From Roseobacter sp. (GTDB taxonomy: Bacteria; Pseudomonadota; Alphaproteobacteria; Rhodobacterales; Rhodobacteraceae), in assembly GCA_024636425.1 (NCBI GenBank), contig JAGXHB010000176.1, forward strand, positions 1 through 8,202: a DNA stretch of 8,202 nucleotides, read 5' to 3'. The notes under the pieces were generated by a model. That model made no database searches and had not been told where the DNA came from. It worked only from the letters and a program-made list of their open reading frames with translations. The translations under genes were made by a program, and so were the position numbers. Positions within the stretch are counted from its first letter, which is position 1. Each line of letters opens with the position of its first letter. Shown piece by piece: positions 1-5,905 of this stretch.

Positions 1-46
1 CTCCAGTTCGTACCCCGCCCGCCCGCAACTCAAGGCGCTAATTCAC

Positions 47-50
47 GGAG
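47..50 (+). promoter_or_regulatory. Ribosome binding site deciding the ligase start
   Basis: GGAG at 47-50 lies 7 nt before ATG 58. It matters because the ligase frame stays open upstream to the window edge, so the frame alone does not fix the start. The rest of positions 1-57 shows no promoter I can defend. Confidence 0.6.
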
Positions 51-57
51 CACTCAC

Positions 58-2016
58 ATGACCGAAATTCTCTGGACCCCGACGCAGGAACGTTATGACG
101 CATCGACCATGGCGGCGTTCGAACGTCACCTGAAAGCCAGACGCAACCTGTCCTTTGGCGACTACAACGCCATGTGGAAGTGGAGCGTTGATGACCTTGA
201 GGGGTTCTGGTCCGCGATCTGGGAATTCTTTGACGTTCAGGCCAGCCAGACCTATTCGACGATTCTGGCCAGTCAGGACATGCCAGGTGCCGAATGGTGC
301 CCCGGCGCTATGCTGAATTTCACAGACCAGATCATGAAACATGTCGACGCGCAGCCCGACAGTGACGCATTGATCGTGCAGTCGGAAACCTTTGGTCACA
401 AGGTGCTGTCCTGGTCTGATCTGCGCGCGCAGGTGGCCAGCGTCGCCAAGAATTTGCGTGATATGGGCGTGGTCAAAGGGGATCGTGTCGTTGCCGTGCT
501 GCCCAATACGGAAACCGCGATGATCGCCTTTCTTGCGACGGCAAGCATCGGCGCGATCTGGTCGCTTTGTGCGCCCGACATGGGCCACGTCGCCATCCTT
601 GACCGTTTCAAGCAGATCGAACCCAAGGTACTGATCGCACAAGACGGCTATGTTCACGCCGGCAAGACCATCGACCGGCGCGAGGTGCTGGCGGGCATCG
701 AGGCCGAATTGCCCAGCCTGGTCCAATGCGTCACCGTGCCGTTCGTCGGGGATCTGCCCGAAGGGCATGTGGCGTGGGACGACCTGCTGCACGCCGACGC
801 GGAGTATCAGGCGACGCAAGTGCCCTTCGATCATCCGCTTTGGATCGTCTATTCCTCTGGCACCACGGGCAACCCCAAACCCATCGTGCACGGACATGGC
901 GGCATCATCTTTGAATCCGCCAAACAGTCGCTGCACCATGATTTCAAGCGCGGCGACCGCTATTGCTGGCTTACCTCGTCTGGCTGGATCATGTGGAATT
1001 CTCAGTTCACTGCCTTGGGGCAGGGGGCCACGGTCGCCATGTTCGACGGTGCGCCGAACCATCCCGACATGGGCGTCATCTGGCGCTTCGTGGCGGATGA
1101 AAAGCTCGACTTCTTTGGCGCCGGTGCCGCGTTCTTCAGCGGCTGCATGAAGGCTGGTGTCAAACCGCGCGAGGACGTCGATCTTGCCGCGCTGAAATCG
1201 CTCGGCTCCACCGGATCACCGCTCAGCTCCGACGCCTATGACTGGATCTACAAACACGTCAAGCAAGACGTCTGGCTTGCACCCATTTCAGGCGGGACCG
1301 ATCTGGCAGGCGCGTTCGTGCTGGGCCATCCCGGATTGCCCGTGCGCGCGGGTGAAATGCAATGCCGCGCCCTTGGCAATGCGGTGCGCGCCTATGACGA
1401 GGACGGCAAGGAGCTGATCGGTGCCGTGGGCGAACTGGTCTGCACCCAGCCGCTGCCGTCGATGCCGTTGTATTTCTGGGGTGACGATGACGGCAGCCGC
1501 CTGCATGACAGCTACTTTGACACCTATCCCGGCGTATGGCGTCACGGCGACTGGATCGAGATCAATGAACACGGCGGATCCGTGATCTATGGCCGGTCGG
1601 ATGCCACGATCAACCGCAAGGGCCTGCGCCTTGGCAGCGCCGAGATCTATCAGGCCGTCGAAGGGCTTGAAGATGTCCTCGACAGCCTTGTCGTCGATCT
1701 GGAGTTTCTGGGCCGCGAAAGCTTCATGCCGCTGTTCGTGGTGCCGGCCAAGGGTGTCGCGTTCGATGATGCCCTCAAGGACAAGATCAACAACGCGATC
1801 CGCAAGAATGTATCGGCGCGGTTCATCCCGAACGAGATTGTCGAGATCCCCGAGATCCCGCGCACGCTTTCAGGCAAAAAGCTTGAGGTTCCGGTGAAAA
1901 AGCTGTTGCTTGGCCAGGATCCCGAAAAGGTCGTGAATCGCGATTCAATGGCCAATCCGGACAGCTTTGATTTCTTTATCGCCTATGCTGACAAACGGGC
2001 ACTTCAAAAGGACTAA
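58..2016 (+). CDS. Acetoacetyl-CoA synthetase-type acyl-CoA ligase
   Basis: An ANL-superfamily enzyme of 652 aa, full length for acetoacetate-CoA ligases. It should activate acetoacetate, or a related short oxo or hydroxy acid, with ATP and CoA via an acyl-AMP in the cytoplasm. The AMP-binding P-loop YSSGTTGNPKP lies at residues 265-275, followed by IVHGHGG as in acetoacetyl-CoA synthetases. SGGTD is at 411-415, the ribose-binding Asp is D498 in HGDW, and the hinge and C-domain signature YGRSDATINRKGLRLGSAEI begins at 511. The C-terminal motif LSGKKLEVPVKK (604-615) includes the presumed catalytic lysine K607. The N-terminal LWTPTQERY stretch is also typical of the family. The reading frame is open to the window edge, but ATG 58 has a GGAG seven bases upstream and gives the family-typical N terminus. 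It is first of a three-gene operon, 3 nt before the thioesterase. Family assignment is strong; the exact substrate is inferred. Confidence 0.9.
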   Translation: MTEILWTPTQERYDASTMAAFERHLKARRNLSFGDYNAMWKWSVDDLEGFWSAIWEFFDVQASQTYSTILASQDMPGAEWCPGAMLNFTDQIMKHVDAQPDSDALIVQSETFGHKVLSWSDLRAQVASVAKNLRDMGVVKGDRVVAVLPNTETAMIAFLATASIGAIWSLCAPDMGHVAILDRFKQIEPKVLIAQDGYVHAGKTIDRREVLAGIEAELPSLVQCVTVPFVGDLPEGHVAWDDLLHADAEYQATQVPFDHPLWIVYSSGTTGNPKPIVHGHGGIIFESAKQSLHHDFKRGDRYCWLTSSGWIMWNSQFTALGQGATVAMFDGAPNHPDMGVIWRFVADEKLDFFGAGAAFFSGCMKAGVKPREDVDLAALKSLGSTGSPLSSDAYDWIYKHVKQDVWLAPISGGTDLAGAFVLGHPGLPVRAGEMQCRALGNAVRAYDEDGKELIGAVGELVCTQPLPSMPLYFWGDDDGSRLHDSYFDTYPGVWRHGDWIEINEHGGSVIYGRSDATINRKGLRLGSAEIYQAVEGLEDVLDSLVVDLEFLGRESFMPLFVVPAKGVAFDDALKDKINNAIRKNVSARFIPNEIVEIPEIPRTLSGKKLEVPVKKLLLGQDPEKVVNRDSMANPDSFDFFIAYADKRALQKD

Positions 2017-2019
2017 TCC

Positions 2020-2892
2020 ATGACAGACGTCGCCCGCGAACTTCTAGAACTGCTCGACATCGAACAGCTTGAGGTCGATCTGTTCCGTGGCATCGGGACC
2101 GGTGGCGAAACCACGACGCGCATCTTTGGCGGGCATGTCATCGCGCAAGCCTTGATGGCGGCTTATCGCACCGTGCCTGACCGCACCTGCCATTCGCTCC
2201 ATGCCTATTTCATCCGCCCCGGCGACCCTGCCATTCCGGTGATCTATCAGGTTGACCGCGCACGCGACGGTGGCAGTTTCACCACCCGCCGCGTCGTTGC
2301 GATCCAGCACGGCAAGCAGATCTTCAACCTGTCGGCGTCCTTTCATGTGGTCGAAGACGGGTGGGACTATCAACACCAGATGCCGGACGTCAAAGGCCCG
2401 GAACACTGGCTGGACCGTCCCGACCTGCGCGAACCGTATATCCAGAAGATCCCTGAAAAGTATCGTGACGACTTCCTGCGCGAACGCCCCATCGAAATCC
2501 GCGAGGTCGACCCGCGTGACCTGTTCGAGCCGGAAAAGACATCCGACAAGAACTACCTCTGGTTCCGGATGGAGGCCGCGAAGGGTCAGTCGCCGATGAT
2601 GCAGCAATGCCTGCTGGCCTATGCCTCCGACATGAACCTGCTCGGCTCGTCACTGCGGCCCCACGGGCTGACATGGTTTCAAGGCAAGGTGATGACCGCC
2701 AGCCTTGACCACGCCATGTGGTTTCACGCGCCGATCGATTTCTCGGAATGGCATCTGTACGAACTTGATGCCCCATTCACGGGGGGCGCACGCGGGTTCA
2801 ACCGTGGCTTGATTTACAACCAGAATGGCCAGCTTGCGGCAAGCACCGCGCAAGAAGGGCTGATGCGCCCCTACAAAAAGAAAGAGACCTGA
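2020..2892 (+). CDS. tesB: Acyl-CoA thioesterase II (TesB family)
   Basis: A 290-aa double-hotdog thioesterase, close to the length of E. coli TesB. It hydrolyses acyl-CoA to free acid and CoA in the cytoplasm, usually with broad chain-length range. The first hotdog carries RIFGGHVIAQAL and the family-defining HSLHAYFIRPGD, then ARDGGSFTTRRVVAIQ and FNLSASFH. The second carries YASDMNLL, SLDHAMWFH and STAQEGLMR. The catalytic residues known for E. coli TesB (Asp204, Thr228, Gln278) fall at the same numbers here as D204, S228 and Q278. The Thr-to-Ser change keeps the hydroxyl. The start at 2020 follows the ligase stop by 3 nt and has AAGGA at 2008-2012. The stop codon overlaps the start of the next gene (TGATG), implying translational coupling. 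Its place beside a CoA ligase suggests overflow control or a specific product-release step; the substrate is unknown. Confidence 0.92.
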   Translation: MTDVARELLELLDIEQLEVDLFRGIGTGGETTTRIFGGHVIAQALMAAYRTVPDRTCHSLHAYFIRPGDPAIPVIYQVDRARDGGSFTTRRVVAIQHGKQIFNLSASFHVVEDGWDYQHQMPDVKGPEHWLDRPDLREPYIQKIPEKYRDDFLRERPIEIREVDPRDLFEPEKTSDKNYLWFRMEAAKGQSPMMQQCLLAYASDMNLLGSSLRPHGLTWFQGKVMTASLDHAMWFHAPIDFSEWHLYELDAPFTGGARGFNRGLIYNQNGQLAASTAQEGLMRPYKKKET

Positions 2893-3947
2893 TGTCAGAG
2901 ACCGGCGGCCGCTATCCGGGGTGGCGGCCCGGCATCGAACTGCGTGACGACTGGCTGGCGCTGGTGGATGAACCCATCCTCGACCCGGACCGTGAAATCG
3001 TCGACCCGCACCACCATCTGTGGCGGCACGGCACCGACGAAAACCCTGCGATCTACGAGATGGACGGGTTGTGGCGCGACACCGGTTCAGGGCATAACGT
3101 GGTGCAGACGATGTATATCGAATGCCGGTCTTACTGGGATCTGGACGCCGCGCCGCATTTGCAATCGGTTGCGGAAACCCGCGCCCTGGCCCAGATGGCG
3201 GCGACCGCACGCGACGGTGAGGCGAAAATCGCGGGCATCATCGGACAGACCGAACTGGTGCTTGACCCGGCGCTGTTGCACGAGGCGCTTGATGCGCACG
3301 AGGACGCGGGGCAGGGGCTGTTCCGGGGCATCCGCAACTCCGGCGCGCGCGATCCTGAGCCCGCCAGCCTTGCCATTCCGGGGCGCGGTGTGCCGAACCA
3401 ATATGGCGATCCCGATTTCCGCCGCGGTACGGCAATCTTGGGCGAACGGGGTCTGACGCTCGACAGTTGGCATTACCACCACCAGCATCAGGAGTTTCTG
3501 GATCTGGCCCGCGCCTGTCCCAACACGACTTTGATCCTCGACCACTTCGGCACACCCCTTGGTGTGGGCCGTTTCGAGGGCAAGCGCGACGAGATTTTCG
3601 CAGCGTGGAAATACCACATGGCAGAGCTTGCCGACTGTCCCAATGTGATGGCCAAGCTTGGCGGGCTGTGTATGCCCGACAATGGCTATGGCTACATGCA
3701 CCGCGATCTGCCGCCCTCCTCCGACGAAATCGTCGAGGTGCAAGGCAAGTGGTATGCGCATATGCTTGAGGTTTTCGGCCCCGACCGGTGCATGTTTGAA
3801 AGCAATTTTCCGGTGGACCGTACCGCCGTCAGCTATCCGGTGGTCTGGAACGCGTTCAAGAAGATGTCGGCGGATTTGCCTGAGACCGATAAGGACAAGC
3901 TGTTTTCCAGCACCGCGCGACGGGTCTATAATCTGCCGCCCGCATGA
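2892..3947 (+). CDS. Amidohydrolase-family TIM-barrel hydrolase (COG3618 / amidohydro_2 type)
   Basis: A 351-aa predicted metal-dependent hydrolase. The N-terminal DPHHHLW (residues 38-44) gives the H-x-H metal site (H40/H42) at the end of the first barrel strand. Further likely active-site residues are H194-H199 in the strand holding SWHYHHQH, H218 in LILDHFGTP, and the C-terminal FESNFPVD (302-309) found in this family. Known members of COG3618/PF04909 include lactonases such as 2-pyrone-4,6-dicarboxylate lactonase and fuconolactonase, as well as decarboxylases. A ring-opening lactonase role is therefore plausible but not shown. The start ATG 2892 overlaps the thioesterase stop by one base; only a weak purine-rich stretch precedes it, so translation probably depends on coupling. 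It is last in its operon, and its stop codon sits in the loop of a strong hairpin. Family call is confident; reaction and substrate are unknown. Confidence 0.84.
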   Translation: MSETGGRYPGWRPGIELRDDWLALVDEPILDPDREIVDPHHHLWRHGTDENPAIYEMDGLWRDTGSGHNVVQTMYIECRSYWDLDAAPHLQSVAETRALAQMAATARDGEAKIAGIIGQTELVLDPALLHEALDAHEDAGQGLFRGIRNSGARDPEPASLAIPGRGVPNQYGDPDFRRGTAILGERGLTLDSWHYHHQHQEFLDLARACPNTTLILDHFGTPLGVGRFEGKRDEIFAAWKYHMAELADCPNVMAKLGGLCMPDNGYGYMHRDLPPSSDEIVEVQGKWYAHMLEVFGPDRCMFESNFPVDRTAVSYPVVWNAFKKMSADLPETDKDKLFSSTARRVYNLPPA

Positions 3948-3958
3948 CACGGGCGGCA
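3934..3958. terminator. Hairpin between convergent operons
   Basis: A perfect 9-bp GC-rich inverted repeat (TGCCGCCCG at 3934-3942, CGGGCGGCA at 3950-3958) closes a 7-nt loop that contains the amidohydrolase TGA stop. It lies where the plus- and minus-strand operons meet. There is no T-run after the stem on either strand, so it is not a textbook intrinsic terminator. It may act bidirectionally, as a Rho-assisted terminator, or protect the 3' ends of the mRNAs. Structure is certain; function is inferred from position. Confidence 0.55.
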
Positions 3959-3968
3959 AGGTCTCAGC

Positions 3969-4340
3969 TCAGGCGAATTTGAAGAAACAAAGCTTGTTGC
4001 CGTCGAAATCACGCACATACGCGCCGTAGAAGCGGTCAGGCACGCGCTGGCCGGGTGCACCGTCGTCGGTCGCACCAAGTTCGATGGCGCGGGCGTAGAT
4101 CTCGTCCACTTCCGCCTTGGTATCGGCGGTGAACGCCACCATCACGCCGTTGCCGGGGGTGGGGGCTTCCTTGTTGTAGGGCTCGCAGACCGCAATCATC
4201 GGGGTGCCGCCGCCGGTGCCGATCATGGCGATGCGGCCAGCGTCCACCAGCACCTTGGCCCCCTTGCTTTCGAACAGATCACAATAGAATTTCTTGGAGC
4301 GGTCCATGTCAGCCACGCCAACGGTGGTATATCCGATCAT
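3969..4340 (-). CDS. VOC-superfamily (glyoxalase/bleomycin-resistance fold) protein
   Basis: A single-module VOC protein of 123 aa. The first beta-alpha-beta module opens with TTVGVADMDRSKKFYCDLF and the second ends with YVRDFDGNKLCFF, both typical of small glyoxalase-like proteins, which dimerise to make active sites. The usual metal ligands look absent: Y4 stands where the first-strand His often is, M is found in NGVMVAF where His is common, and C118 stands in place of the last-strand Glu. It may therefore bind a ligand or act without a metal rather than be a true glyoxalase I. The start at 4340 overlaps the SDR stop by one base (TAATG), with a purine-rich GAAAGAAG upstream. It is the last gene of the minus-strand operon. 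The fold is clear; the role is unknown. Confidence 0.85.
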   Translation of the reverse strand: MIGYTTVGVADMDRSKKFYCDLFESKGAKVLVDAGRIAMIGTGGGTPMIAVCEPYNKEAPTPGNGVMVAFTADTKAEVDEIYARAIELGATDDGAPGQRVPDRFYGAYVRDFDGNKLCFFKFA

Positions 4341-5128
4341 TATGCTTCTTTCTTTGGGTTGCGGACATGTCCGTAGGCGCGGTTCAGCTTGCGCATCCCC
4401 CCGATCCAGCGGTCATAGTTGTCGGTCTTCTTGCGCATGTAGTCCAGCACCTGCGGGTGCGGCAGCACAAGAAACGTCTCGTTGCGGATCGTGTCGACAC
4501 AGGCATCTGCCACGGGTTCGGGTTCCAGCAGCCCGTCGATGGAGGCGACTGAATCCTCGTGCCCGCGCGTCATTTCGCTGCGCACGGCTTGTGGACACAG
4601 CACCGACACCTTGATCCCGTCATCGCCATGCGTCAGCGCCAGCCATTCGGCAAGGGCGACCGCGGCGTGCTTTGTCACGCCGTAAGGCGCGCAGCCGACC
4701 TGATTGAGCAGACCCGCCGCCGACGCGGTGTTCAGAAGATAGCCGCCCCCGCGTTCGATCATGCGCGGGACCAGATGACGCGCGGCCCAGACATGGGCCA
4801 TCACGTTGATGTCCCAGATGCGCTGCCAGTCATCGTTGGGCACATCCATGCCGCCCGCGACCAGAATACCCGCGTTGGAGCAGAACAGATCAATCGGGCC
4901 GACATCAGCCTCGACCGCCTCGATCATGTCCTTGATCTCTTGCTCGACTGCCACGTTCACGCCAAACGCCACGCCGCCGACTTCGTCTGCCACTGCCTGC
5001 GCGCCTTCCTTGTTCAGATCGACGCAAACGACGGCCTTGGCCCCTTCGGCAGCGAATTTGATCGCAAGCGCCTTGCCGATGCCGCTGGCGGCACCGGTCA
5101 CGACACAGATTTTATCCTTGAGTTCCAT
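4340..5128 (-). CDS. Short-chain dehydrogenase/reductase (SDR), likely NAD(H)-dependent
   Basis: A 262-aa classical SDR that should interconvert an alcohol and a ketone or aldehyde in the cytoplasm. The cofactor loop TGAASGIG is at 11-18. D37 at the end of the second strand, with no basic residue in the glycine loop, points to NAD(H). SNAG is at 84-87 and the catalytic tetrad is N108, S136, Y149 and K153 (YGVTK). The C-terminal part (about residue 205 on) is not the FabG-type GQ-x-DGG ending; it carries basic and aromatic residues, as in SDRs with larger hydrophobic or CoA-linked substrates. The start at 5128 is preceded by GAGGGG at 5134-5139, which overlaps the stop of the preceding SDR gene; the gap is 9 nt. 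In this operon it probably oxidises or reduces a hydroxy- or oxo-acyl intermediate. Substrate unknown. Confidence 0.9.
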   Translation of the reverse strand: MELKDKICVVTGAASGIGKALAIKFAAEGAKAVVCVDLNKEGAQAVADEVGGVAFGVNVAVEQEIKDMIEAVEADVGPIDLFCSNAGILVAGGMDVPNDDWQRIWDINVMAHVWAARHLVPRMIERGGGYLLNTASAAGLLNQVGCAPYGVTKHAAVALAEWLALTHGDDGIKVSVLCPQAVRSEMTRGHEDSVASIDGLLEPEPVADACVDTIRNETFLVLPHPQVLDYMRKKTDNYDRWIGGMRKLNRAYGHVRNPKKEA

Positions 5129-5137
5129 AGCTGCCCC

Positions 5138-5905
5138 TCAGGTCCACATGTTTGATCCGCCACACACGGTCAGCGCCTGACCGGTCATGTAGCGGCTTGC
5201 ATCGGAGGCAAGGAAAACCGCAAGCCCCGCAAAATCCTCCGGCTCGCCAAGGCGGCGCAAGGGAATCTCGTCCTTGATGCGCTTTTCGACCTCCGGATTG
5301 TCCCACAGCTCGCGCGCGAATTCGGTGCGCACAAGACCGGGGCAAATCGCGTTGAAGCGGATGCCCTTGGGGCCAAACTCAGCCGCAAGGTTCCGCACCA
5401 GCCCGATCAGCGCCAGCTTGGACATGCCATAGGTGCCCAGCATGACCGATGGCTTGAAGGCACCGATTGAAGAGGTGAACGCCATCGACCCCGCCCCTTT
5501 TTCGATCATGTCGGGGGCCACCATCTGCGCCAGCCACAGGTTCGACTGCACGTTGGCGTTCATGGTTTTCTGATAGGCATCGTCGGGAATTTCGGAGGTT
5601 GGCCCATAATAGGGGTTCACGCCCGCATTGCCGATGACGATGTCGATCTTGCCCGCGCGTTCGTGGGTCTCATCGACAAGCGTTTGCAGCTGCTCCTTGT
5701 AGCCCACGTTGCACGCGACGGCATGGGCCTTGCCCTTGCCAAGCGCGTTGATCTCGGCCGCCGCAGTATCAAGCTGATCCTGCTTGCGTGCCGAGATGAC
5801 GACCGTGGCCCCGTGTTCGGCAAGGGCCTTGGCCATCGCCAGCCCCATGCCTTTGGACGCGCCCGTCAGCAGGGCGACTTTGCCGGTAAGGTCGAACAAA
5901 CTCAT
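5138..5905 (-). CDS. Short-chain dehydrogenase/reductase (FabG/DHRS4-like), likely NADP(H)-dependent
   Basis: A 255-aa classical SDR beginning MSLFDLTGKVALLTGAS. The glycine motif TGASKGMG is at 14-21; K18 in the loop and R40 after the second strand favour NADP(H). NAG is at 93-95 and the tetrad is N118, S146, Y159 and K163 (YGMSK). PG at 189-190 and the ending GQALTVCGG follow the FabG/DHRS4 pattern, except that C248 replaces the Asp common in GQ-x-x-x-DGG. N66 likewise stands where many SDRs have the adenine-contacting Asp. The frame stays open upstream to 6082, but start 5905 is chosen because it gives the standard SDR N terminus and makes a 4-nt ATGA overlap with the dehydrogenase gene; the longer form would add 59 residues inside that gene. 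It is a candidate for reducing an oxo-acyl intermediate; substrate unknown. Confidence 0.91.
   Translation of the reverse strand: MSLFDLTGKVALLTGASKGMGLAMAKALAEHGATVVISARKQDQLDTAAAEINALGKGKAHAVACNVGYKEQLQTLVDETHERAGKIDIVIGNAGVNPYYGPTSEIPDDAYQKTMNANVQSNLWLAQMVAPDMIEKGAGSMAFTSSIGAFKPSVMLGTYGMSKLALIGLVRNLAAEFGPKGIRFNAICPGLVRTEFARELWDNPEVEKRIKDEIPLRRLGEPEDFAGLAVFLASDASRYMTGQALTVCGGSNMWT

Noticed and set aside
2..61. Possible tail of an upstream plus-strand gene ending in TGA at 59-61, overlapping the ligase ATG
   Set aside because: The frame is open for only 19 codons, shows no recognisable motif, and the other two frames are also largely open, so chance is enough. Sequence before position 1 would settle it.
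43..1062. Minus-strand open frame of 339 codons opposite the ligase gene
   Set aside because: It lies wholly antisense to a gene with clear family motifs, has no recognisable domain, and is the kind of long frame that GC-rich third positions create on the opposite strand.
58..2016. Acetyl-CoA synthetase (Acs)
   Set aside because: The VHGHGG, GGTDLAGAFV and GKKLEVPVKK stretches are those of acetoacetyl-CoA synthetases; Acs has a different P-loop context and C-terminal lysine motif.
3969..4340. Glyoxalase I
   Set aside because: The fold fits, but the expected metal-ligand positions are not His/Glu/Gln, so only a VOC-fold call is justified.
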